Source of the DNA: Candidatus Coatesiibacteriota bacterium
GTDB taxonomy: Bacteria; RBG-13-66-14
Direction: 5' to 3'
Length of the DNA stretch: 6,203 nt
NCBI GenBank assembly: GCA_030631385.1
Contig: DAOVLG010000117.1
Coordinates: 1-6,203, forward strand
Shown here: positions 1-4,607 of the stretch, one piece after another
Numbering within the stretch: position 1 is the stretch's first letter
Layout of the letters: each line of letters begins with the position of its first letter
The notes under the pieces: model-generated
Database searches by the model: none
What the model saw: only the letters and a program-made list of their open reading frames with translations
What the model was told of the DNA's origin: nothing
Position numbers and translations under genes: made by a program

Positions 1-50
1 CGGTCAACGTCCAGTGCCAAGCCGCGCGGCACAAATCGGTCGAGCTGTAA
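1..50 (+). CDS. Possible 3' end of an unidentified upstream gene (partial)
   Basis: The frame starting at base 3 reads VNVQCQAARHKSVEL and stops at TAA (48-50). A strong intrinsic-terminator hairpin begins 35 bases later, which is where the end of an upstream transcription unit would be expected. Only 15 residues are visible and they match no family I can name. Another frame is also open here, so the choice of this frame rests mainly on the stop-then-terminator spacing. Confidence 0.4.
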   Translation, partial: VNVQCQAARHKSVEL

Positions 51-74
51 GGTCGGGAAAGGTCGGCCGGATTC

Positions 75-83
75 TGTTAAAAT
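75..83 (+). promoter_or_regulatory. Candidate extended -10 promoter for purQ
   Basis: TGTTAAAAT fits the extended -10 pattern TGn-TATAAT with one mismatch in the hexamer. The -35 region at the usual spacing (about 55-60, GGGAAA) is poor, as is tolerated at extended -10 promoters. Transcription would start near base 90, inside the terminator hairpin at 85-100, leaving a leader of about 30 nt before the purQ ATG at 120. This is inferred from motif and position only. Confidence 0.35.
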
Positions 84-84
84 T

Positions 85-109
85 GGGGCGGAAGCGCCCC
101 TTTTCTTTT
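85..109 (+). terminator. Intrinsic terminator before purQ
   Basis: GGGGCG (85-90) pairs perfectly with CGCCCC (95-100) around a GAAG loop, followed at once by TTTTCTTTT (101-109) and preceded by an A-rich stretch (79-82). It most likely ends the upstream transcript. It lies only 10 bases before the purQ start, so read-through from upstream would be attenuated here, while a transcript started at the overlapping promoter (75-83) would lack the 5' arm. Confidence 0.75.
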
Positions 110-119
110 ACCGCGAGCC

Positions 120-920
120 ATGCCCAAAGTCGCCGTTCTAGCCTTCCCCGGCACCAACTGCGAGTACGAGAGCGTGCGCGCCTGCGAGGCCGCGGGCCTC
201 GAAGCCGAGATCGTCCGCTGGAACGAGCCTAAGCGGCTCCGTGCGTGCGACGCTTACTTCCTGGCCGGGGGGTTCAGCTTCCAGGACCGGGTCCGCGCCG
301 GGGCCATCGCCGCCAAGGAAGAGGTTTTAGGCGAGATCGTCCGGGCCGCCGACGCCGGCAAACCGGTCCTCGGCGTCTGCAACGGGGCTCAGACGCTCCT
401 GGAGGCGGGCCTCGCGCCGGGGCTCACCGAGGGGCATCCCATCGAGATGGCCCTGGACGCCAATAACCACGGTTACATCTGCCGCTGGACCTACCTCCGC
501 GTGGAGAACCCGGAGCGCAGCCTCTTCACTTCCCTGTTCGAGCCGGGTGAGGTGATCCCAATCCCGATAGCCCATGCCGAGGGACGGTACACCACCGCCG
601 ATGGTTCCCTTATTGAGCGGATCGAGGCAGACGGTCAGATCGCCTTCCGGTACTCCAAGCCCGACGGTTCCGCCGCCGACGGCTACCCCGTCAACCCCAA
701 CGGCGCCCTGGGCGACATCGCCGGATTAACCAACCCCGCGGGCAACGTGTTGGCCATGATGCCCCATCCCGAGCGGACGAGCTGGCTCCGGCAGCTTCCG
801 CGGAACCTGGACGGCCACTGGGGCGCGGTACGCAGGTCCTACAGCGGGGATATAAACGAGGCCGGCCCCGGTCGGAAGCTCTTCCGTTCCCTGGCGGCGC
901 ACCTGAGGGGGGCGGCCTGA
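120..920 (+). CDS. purQ: Phosphoribosylformylglycinamidine (FGAM) synthase, glutaminase subunit PurQ
   Basis: PurQ is a class I glutamine amidotransferase. It hydrolyses glutamine and passes ammonia to PurL, which converts FGAR to FGAM in purine biosynthesis; the complex is cytosolic. The 266-aa protein shows the family landmarks: an N-terminal beta strand then GTNCE (residues 11-15), AGGFSFQDRVRAGA (49-62), the nucleophile elbow GVCNGAQ with catalytic Cys87, HAEGRY (152-157), and MMPHPER (213-219) with His216 and Glu218 completing the triad. It is longer than the roughly 227-aa Bacillus-type PurQ and closer to the glutaminase domain of large PurL. The ATG at 120 puts MPKVAVLAFPG at the expected N-terminus, although the ribosome binding site is weak. 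It overlaps the PurS-like gene by one base (TGATG), which suggests translational coupling. A terminator/promoter region lies just upstream. Confidence 0.95.
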   Translation: MPKVAVLAFPGTNCEYESVRACEAAGLEAEIVRWNEPKRLRACDAYFLAGGFSFQDRVRAGAIAAKEEVLGEIVRAADAGKPVLGVCNGAQTLLEAGLAPGLTEGHPIEMALDANNHGYICRWTYLRVENPERSLFTSLFEPGEVIPIPIAHAEGRYTTADGSLIERIEADGQIAFRYSKPDGSAADGYPVNPNGALGDIAGLTNPAGNVLAMMPHPERTSWLRQLPRNLDGHWGAVRRSYSGDINEAGPGRKLFRSLAAHLRGAA

Positions 921-1435
921 TGGGAAAACTCAACCTGCTGGTCCGGTTGAAGGTGCCGGACACGGTGGCCGCCTCGGCCTACTTCGCGCTCTTTGATCTG
1001 CTCGGTCACGCCGATCTCGTCTCGCTGAACCGGGAGGAGCTGTGGCGCTTTTCGGGGGATTTCGATCCCACCCGGCTGCTGACCGAACTCCTGCGCCGGA
1101 CCAGCCGCTTCGTCAACCCCTCGAAACACGCCCACCGGACGGCCGATTCCCTTTCCACCCTGACCCCGCCCCGGAGCGACAGGGGAACGCCGGTCGGCGT
1201 ACTGGTCTCCAAGCGGGACGATTTTACGGGGCGCGACGCGGCGCTCTACTGCCGGGATACCCTCGGCCTGACCGAGATCGCCGAGGTGCGCTACTCCACC
1301 CTCTGGACGCTCCGGATCGAGGGCGACGACCCGGTGGACGCCGCCCGGGCGATGGCCGACTGCTCGGCCCGCACCCCCGGCCTGTTGGCTAATCCTCACT
1401 GCGAGGAATTCCAAATCATTGATTTGTGTGAATGA
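920..1435 (+). CDS. purS: PurS-like FGAM synthase subunit, apparent tandem fusion of two PurS domains
   Basis: PurS is normally an 80-90 aa subunit that works as a dimer and joins PurQ to PurL. This protein has 171 aa, and its halves look like two divergent PurS domains. The first (about residues 3-70) runs from LLVRLKV through a helix and LGHADLVSL to a closing FVNPSKH. The second (about 91-168) runs from VGVLVSK through LGLTEIAEVRYSTLWTLRI to LLANPHCEEFQI, which is the classic PurS ending. A linker rich in Pro, Ser and Thr (about 72-90) joins them. The gene starts one base inside purQ, with a GAGG-type ribosome binding site near 905-910. That coupling to purQ is strong support for a role in FGAM synthase, since the sequence of the first half alone is weak. 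What is inferred: the chain may replace the PurS dimer with one polypeptide, like the N-terminal domain of large PurL. Confidence 0.75.
   Translation: MGKLNLLVRLKVPDTVAASAYFALFDLLGHADLVSLNREELWRFSGDFDPTRLLTELLRRTSRFVNPSKHAHRTADSLSTLTPPRSDRGTPVGVLVSKRDDFTGRDAALYCRDTLGLTEIAEVRYSTLWTLRIEGDDPVDAARAMADCSARTPGLLANPHCEEFQIIDLCE
1412..1426. promoter_or_regulatory. 15-nt perfect dyad at the end of the PurS gene
   Basis: CAAATC-ATT-GATTTG is a perfect six-base inverted repeat with a three-base centre, overlapping the last codons of the gene. It lies about 20 bases before a TATAAG hexamer (1448-1453), so it could be an operator for a promoter facing the spacer, or a short mRNA hairpin. No T-run follows, so it is not a terminator. 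A chance occurrence is possible. Confidence 0.2.
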
Positions 1436-1645
1436 TTGAGACTGTTGTATAAGTGGCGTCTTCCGAGGTGAGGCCCTCTGTGGTCTCCCGCGGTTGGGTA
1501 AAGAGACACGTACCTACGGGGAGTATTCGTTTTTCCTAATATTTCAACGAGCTGTCTAAATTGCGCCGACCGTGCATTTCGCAACAGTCTCTGATTGTTG
1601 GGGACCCGACCGAACAGCCTTACGATGATTGTGCGGTTGGCATGC

Positions 1646-1743
1646 TTGCCGAGGCGGTGGCACAGGTTTTTGCAGGAGGGGAAACCGGTGGGTAATATTG
1701 AGGATTGATGGCGCAAAAACTGTGCCACCGCCGGCGTGCGCCT
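1646..1743 (+). repeat. Hairpin repeat, copy 1
   Basis: The left arm (1648-1673, from GCCGAGG to TTTTTGC) is complementary to the right arm (1713-1735, from GCAAAAACTG to CCGCCGGC). They form a 23-bp stem broken only by a two-base AG bulge and a one-base G bulge, both on the left arm. The loop region between the conserved blocks is 33 bases (1678-1710). A second copy at 4389-4486 has a 32-base left block (1646-1677 here) and a 26-base right block (1711-1736 here) that are identical. No target-site duplication is obvious. The structure suggests a small non-autonomous mobile or REP/MITE-like element. Placed 3' of purQ-purS, it could also act as an mRNA hairpin. Confidence 0.85.
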
Positions 1744-1955
1744 TAGGACAACTGGCGCGATCTCTGCCTGAACAAAACGGCCACACACCTACTAATGTTG
1801 CAAAATTGATACGAAGTAAGGGCCTTGATGAGGTTGAGAAGCCGGATGATAGGGAGCAAATCGCCGATCGTATCGAGCTTTTTCACGAGGTTATCCGGGG
1901 CGGTCTAGATAGACTGATGACGGAAATTCCCGACATACCGCGGTCGGTTGGTTAA
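1740..1955 (+). pseudogene. Gene-like remnant or small hypothetical ORF ahead of dnaJ
   Basis: Directly after hairpin repeat copy 1, one frame stays open to TAA at 1953-1955, five bases before the dnaJ ATG. It reads like a charged helical protein, for example DREQIADRIELFHEVIRGG followed by LDRLMTEIPDIP. No good start exists. The open frame reaches back through the repeat to a TTG at 1629, and an internal TTG at 1806 lacks a ribosome binding site. I do not recognise a family. It could be the 3' remnant of a gene cut by the repeat, a genuine small protein, or an accidental frame. Third-position GC is lower than in the flanking genes. Confidence 0.25.
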
Positions 1956-1960
1956 CGGCC

Positions 1961-3022
1961 ATGACCATACACCGTCGAGACTACTACGAGGTTCTGGGCG
2001 TTGAGCGGGACGCCGACGCAGCGGTGATCAAGAAGGCTTACCGTAAGAAGGCCCTGGAATTCCACCCCGACCGCAACCCCGACGATCCAGAGGCCGAGGA
2101 GCGTTTCAAGGAAGCCTCGGAGGCGTACCAGGTGCTTTCCGACCCGCAGAAGCGCGCGGTCTACGACCGTTACGGTCACGAGGGCCTCGCCGGTCGGGGC
2201 TACCGCGGCTTCGACGACGTCGGCGACATCTTCGACATCTTCGGCGACCTCTTCGGCAGCTTCTTCGGCGGCGGGGTCCGCCGGGGGGCTGGGCGGGCTC
2301 ACCGGGGTGACGACCTGCGGGCCGAGGTTGTTCTCACCTACTCCGAGGCCCTCGAGGGGGTGACCAAACAGATACGGATCGAGCGGGTGGAGCTCTGTTC
2401 CCGCTGCCGGGGAACCGGCGCCGAGCCGGGCCGTCCGCCGGTAACCTGCCCCACCTGCGGGGGACGGGGGAGGGTGATCCACCAGACCGGCTTCATGCGG
2501 CTGGAGACCACCTGTTCCACCTGCCGGGGGGCGGGCAAGATCATCGAGGAACCCTGCGGTGTGTGCGAGGGATCGGGGTACAACCGGGTCAAGCCCCGTC
2601 TGGAGGTGGAGATCCCCGCCGGGATTGACGACGGCCAGCGCATCCGTCTCTCCGGCGAGGGCGATGACGGCTCCCGGCCCGGTTACCGGGGCGACCTCTA
2701 CGTAGTCGTTTACCTCGAACCCCATCCGATTTTCCGGCGGGACGGGCGGAACCTGCTGCTGGACCTGGAGCTCACCTACCCCCAGCTCGTCCTGGGCGCC
2801 CGGATCGAGGTGCCCACCCTCGAGGAGCCGGTGAGCCTGGACATCGGGGCGGGGACGCAGCCGGGCGCCGTTTTCAAGGTTCGCAAGGCCGGATTCCCCC
2901 ACGTAGGCCGCAGCCGGCGCGGGGACCTCCTGGTGACCGTCGGCGTCGGCGTTCCCAGGAAGCTCACCCCGGAACAGAAGAGGCTCTTGCGCGACTTTGG
3001 AGACACGCTCGACAAAGATTAA
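1961..3022 (+). CDS. dnaJ: Chaperone protein DnaJ (type I J-domain protein)
   Basis: DnaJ stimulates the ATPase of DnaK and delivers unfolded clients to it in the cytosol. The 353-aa protein has the complete type I layout: a J domain (about residues 6-72) with DYYEVLGV and the essential HPD tripeptide (35-37); a short Gly/Phe region (about 76-112) with DIFDIFGDLFG; a zinc-binding domain with four CxxCxGxG modules at 146-153, 163-170, 185-192 and 199-206, all eight cysteines intact; then the C-terminal client-binding domains (PAGIDDGQRIRL at 219-230, GDLYVVV at 244-250, and GDLLVTVGVGVP at 321-332). It is slightly shorter than the E. coli protein (376 aa), mainly in the Gly/Phe region. The ATG at 1961 gives the usual short lead before RDYYE, although no clear ribosome binding site precedes it. 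The downstream DUF1844 gene starts 18 bases after the stop. No dnaK or grpE is in view. Confidence 0.97.
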   Translation: MTIHRRDYYEVLGVERDADAAVIKKAYRKKALEFHPDRNPDDPEAEERFKEASEAYQVLSDPQKRAVYDRYGHEGLAGRGYRGFDDVGDIFDIFGDLFGSFFGGGVRRGAGRAHRGDDLRAEVVLTYSEALEGVTKQIRIERVELCSRCRGTGAEPGRPPVTCPTCGGRGRVIHQTGFMRLETTCSTCRGAGKIIEEPCGVCEGSGYNRVKPRLEVEIPAGIDDGQRIRLSGEGDDGSRPGYRGDLYVVVYLEPHPIFRRDGRNLLLDLELTYPQLVLGARIEVPTLEEPVSLDIGAGTQPGAVFKVRKAGFPHVGRSRRGDLLVTVGVGVPRKLTPEQKRLLRDFGDTLDKD

Positions 3023-3028
3023 CCGTAC

Positions 3029-3035
3029 GGGAGGG
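3029..3035 (+). promoter_or_regulatory. Ribosome binding site fixing the DUF1844 start
   Basis: GGGAGGG lies five bases before the ATG at 3041. The alternative in-frame TTG at 3038 would be only two bases away, so the ATG is the better start. Confidence 0.7.
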
Positions 3036-3040
3036 TTTTG

Positions 3041-3391
3041 ATGACCCAGGATGAGAAGAGGCACAGCGCCAACTTCCTCGGCCTCGTATACAGCCTGTAC
3101 CAGTCGGCGATGATCCAGATGGGCAAGCTCGCCAATCCGACCACGGGGGAGGTCCAGCGGGACATCGAGGCCGCCCGCGCCTCCATTGACCTCCTGGATA
3201 CCCTTTCATACAGGACCCGCGGCAACCTCGCCGAGGACGAGGATCGGATGATCAAGAACATGTTGACCGAGCTCCGCCTCAACTTCGTTGACGAGGTCGA
3301 AAAGGACCAAAAGGAGAGGGAGGAGAAGGAACCCGTTGGGGAGGAGCCTCACCCAGATGAGGATGAACGAGCCTCCGAAGGGGAGGAGTAG
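3041..3391 (+). CDS. DUF1844 family protein
   Basis: The 116-aa protein matches the DUF1844 pattern as I know it. A helix near residues 12-29 (FLGLVYSLYQSAMIQMG) is followed by LANPTTGEVQRDIEAAR (30-46), then the hallmark IDLLDTLSYRTRGNL (49-63) and a closing helix with MLTELRLNFVDEV (74-86). The last 30 or so residues are almost all Glu, Asp, Lys and Pro, a disordered acidic tail outside the domain. Function is unknown; the family is small, cytosolic and widespread in deltaproteobacteria, planctomycetes and related lineages. The gene sits 18 bases after dnaJ with a strong ribosome binding site, and its end overlaps the start of the deoC-like gene in another frame. It is therefore almost surely co-transcribed with both. 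Confidence 0.85.
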   Translation: MTQDEKRHSANFLGLVYSLYQSAMIQMGKLANPTTGEVQRDIEAARASIDLLDTLSYRTRGNLAEDEDRMIKNMLTELRLNFVDEVEKDQKEREEKEPVGEEPHPDEDERASEGEE

Positions 3392-4121
3392 CGCCGCCTT
3401 GGCGGTTCGGGGGAAAGATGAGTCGGATTGGGGGCTGATCGGCCGGATCAACCGGGAGGCCCTGGTCTGGTCCCTGGACGGCGCCGCCTTGGATCCGACG
3501 ACCACCTCCGCCGACCTGGGGACCTACCTGGACCGTTGCGCCCGGGCGGGGATCAAAGCGGTGTGCGTCCTGCCGTGCCACCTGGTCGAGGCGCGCCGAT
3601 GGATCACCGATCACGGGTGGGAGCTAGATCTCTGCGGCGTGGTGGATTTTCCGCTGGGCGCCAATCCCATTGAGGAGAAGGTGGCCGAGGCAGGACGGTT
3701 GATCGCCCGGGGCGCCGACGAGCTGGATGCCGTGATGAGCCTGGGTCTTCTGCGGGCCGGGCGGAACGATCGGGTCTTGGAAGAGCTGTGGCAGCTCAGG
3801 ACCGTGGCCGGATCCCGTGTCCTGAAGATAATCATCGAGACGCCGCTTCTGTCTAACGGGCTGAAGGTGCGGGCCGCGGAGCTCTGTTTGGAGGCCGGCG
3901 TGGACTACGTGAAGACCTCCACCGGTTTCCACGGTCCCGTCAAGCCCGCCGACGTTCAGCTCATCCGGGAGGTCGTCGGCACGGAGCTAGACATCAAGGT
4001 TGCCGGCGGCATCCGGACGCTCGGGGATGTGGCGCGGTTCTTCGAGGCCGGGGCGAACCGGATCGGCGCCTCGGCGGCCCCCGAGATCGTGGCTGAGTTC
4101 GACCGTCTACAGGGGGAGTGA
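3357..4121 (+). CDS. deoC: Deoxyribose-phosphate aldolase family protein (DeoC/DERA)
   Basis: DERA cleaves 2-deoxyribose-5-phosphate to glyceraldehyde-3-phosphate and acetaldehyde in deoxynucleoside catabolism. With the ATG at 3357 the protein has 254 aa. The TIM-barrel landmarks are present: VCVLP (69-73), VVDFPLGA (95-102), GADELDAV (119-126) with the Asp124 equivalent of E. coli Asp102, IIIET (158-162), the Schiff-base lysine in VKTSTGF (Lys186), the second lysine in IKVAGGIRT (Lys214), and the phosphate-loop RIGAS (235-239). The usual N-terminal DHTLL motif is altered to LDGAAL (40-45); the Asp stays but His and Thr are lost. The start is uncertain. ATGs at 3357 and 3363 share a GGAGGAG at 3340-3346, and a TTG at 3399 has its own GGAGGAG at 3382-3388 and would give 240 aa. 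The gene overlaps the DUF1844 gene by up to 35 bases, suggesting coupling. Confidence 0.88.
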   Translation: MRMNEPPKGRSSAALAVRGKDESDWGLIGRINREALVWSLDGAALDPTTTSADLGTYLDRCARAGIKAVCVLPCHLVEARRWITDHGWELDLCGVVDFPLGANPIEEKVAEAGRLIARGADELDAVMSLGLLRAGRNDRVLEELWQLRTVAGSRVLKIIIETPLLSNGLKVRAAELCLEAGVDYVKTSTGFHGPVKPADVQLIREVVGTELDIKVAGGIRTLGDVARFFEAGANRIGASAAPEIVAEFDRLQGE

Positions 4122-4149
4122 GTTTTACACTCTGGGAAAGTATATAAAG

Positions 4150-4269
4150 ATGGTGAATATTATAGTTTCAGCGGTATTGCTTTTGGTGATAAATTTTGTT
4201 TATATTCTTCTCGATATAGATTGGAAACAAATCAGGCTATGGTCTGTTTCCAACGAGCAGATGACATAG
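4150..4269 (+). CDS. Possible 39-aa single-pass membrane protein
   Basis: ATG at 4150 opens a 39-codon frame ending at TAG (4267-4269). Residues 4-21 (IIVSAVLLLVINFVYILL) form a convincing hydrophobic helix. A short charged and polar tail follows (DIDWKQIRLW). The region is much richer in A and T than the neighbouring genes, which by itself raises the chance of random hydrophobic codons. The upstream GGGAAAG (4134-4140) is a weak ribosome binding site. No family is recognised. If real, it is a small inner-membrane protein just downstream of deoC. Confidence 0.3.
   Translation: MVNIIVSAVLLLVINFVYILLDIDWKQIRLWSVSNEQMT
4221..4253. repeat. Nine-base perfect inverted repeat
   Basis: TTGGAAACA (4221-4229) and TGTTTCCAA (4245-4253) are exact reverse complements around a 15-base loop. 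They lie in the last codons of the possible small membrane-protein gene. No T-run follows, so it is not a standard terminator. An operator or RNA hairpin is possible; chance is not excluded. Confidence 0.35.
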
Positions 4270-4306
4270 GATTATATTACTTTTCAACTAATAATAATGT
4301 CCATAA

Positions 4307-4378
4307 GGGATAATCACCGATCATGAACTGCGATACCGCCCTATCTATCAGCCGCAGTGCGTAGGTGTTTGTTATCCC
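4307..4378. repeat. Nested three-helix palindrome next to hairpin repeat copy 2
   Basis: Three colinear complementary segments nest: GGGATAA (4307-4313) with TTATCCC (4372-4378), CACC (4315-4318) with GGTG (4364-4367), and ACTGCG (4327-4332) with CGCAGT (4353-4358). Internal loops of 1/4 and 8/5 bases and a 20-base terminal loop separate them. The element ends 10 bases before hairpin repeat copy 2. It may be a structured RNA, an operator region or the remains of another small element. Confidence 0.4.
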
Positions 4379-4388
4379 GCCACCACGA

Positions 4389-4486
4389 TTGCCGAGGCGG
4401 TGGCACAGGTTTTTGCAGGAAGAGGCTTGGCGGATTTTTTCCGAGGTTCATTTGCGCAAAAACTGTGCCACCGCCGGCGCACGCCT
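4389..4486 (+). repeat. Hairpin repeat, copy 2
   Basis: This is the second copy of the element at 1646-1743, in the same orientation. The left block (4389-4420, 32 bases) and right block (4454-4479, 26 bases) are identical to copy 1. A further CGCCT closes the shared segment after two varying bases. The stem arms (4391-4416 and 4456-4478) pair over 23 bp with the same AG and G bulges on the left arm. The intervening 33 bases (4421-4453) match copy 1 at only about a third of positions, yet the length is exactly the same. It lies 3' of the dnaJ-DUF1844-deoC group, about 2.74 kb from copy 1. Confidence 0.85.
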
Positions 4487-4566
4487 GTGTCCGCCCGCAC
4501 AAGACGACGGATACAGTTGCCCCTCACGGCGGAATCGAACGCAATCTCCGTCCGTTCATCCGAGAG

Positions 4567-4607
4567 AGGTCGTTTAGGTTTAGACAGCGAAACGACACAA
4601 ACGACCT
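4567..4607. repeat. Inverted repeat with two alternative pairings, upstream of the WYL gene
   Basis: AGGTCGTTT (4567-4575) is the exact reverse complement of AAACGACCT (4599-4607), with a 23-base loop. The same left arm can also pair through TCGTTT (4570-4575) with AAACGA (4590-4595). It ends 169 bases before the regulator's ATG. It could be a binding site with repeated half-sites for the WYL regulator, or an RNA element with two exclusive folds. Confidence 0.35.

Larger units (their letters stand above)
1436..1960. other. AT-richer spacer A between the purine genes and dnaJ
   Basis: This 525-bp stretch has clearly lower GC than its neighbours. It contains a weak promoter-like pair (TTGTGT at 1424-1429 and TATAAG at 1448-1453, 18-base spacing), a short inverted repeat CAACA/TGTTG (1582-1600), the hairpin repeat copy 1 (1646-1743), and a frame after the repeat (1740-1955) that looks gene-like. 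Frames on the other strand (for example 1788 down to 1396) are open but run through the hairpin repeat and across the PurS stop. They have no recognisable motif or ribosome binding site. I see no CIRCE element ahead of dnaJ and no confident terminator after the PurS gene. Confidence 0.6.

Noticed and set aside
1396..1788. Open frame of 130 codons on the minus strand across spacer A
   Set aside because: It runs through the hairpin repeat and over the PurS stop, has no ribosome binding site and no family motif. The repeat lacks stops in several frames, which inflates such ORFs.
1436..1960. CIRCE/HrcA operator ahead of dnaJ
   Set aside because: No TTAGCACTC...GAGTGCTAA-like dyad is present in the spacer.
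1952..3064. 370-codon minus-strand frame opposite dnaJ
   Set aside because: It is the shadow of a clear dnaJ gene in GC-rich DNA and has no domain signature of its own. The same holds for the long minus-strand frames opposite purQ, the PurS gene, deoC and the WYL gene.
3288..3356. N-terminal extension of the deoC-like protein back to 3288
   Set aside because: It would overlap the DUF1844 gene by more than 100 bases. The added residues are a shadow of the DUF1844 charged tail, rich in Arg and Lys.
4116..4132. GAGTG/CACTC hairpin at the deoC stop as a terminator
   Set aside because: The stem is only five bases and no T-run follows.
1646..4486. Integron attC sites, suggested by bulged stems with a variable centre
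   Set aside because: The outer GTTRRRY/RYYYAAC core sites needed for attC are absent at both copies, there is no integrase, and the flanked genes are housekeeping genes rather than cassettes.
1646..4486. CRISPR array
   Set aside because: Only two repeat copies exist, 2.7 kb apart, with no regular spacers and no cas genes.
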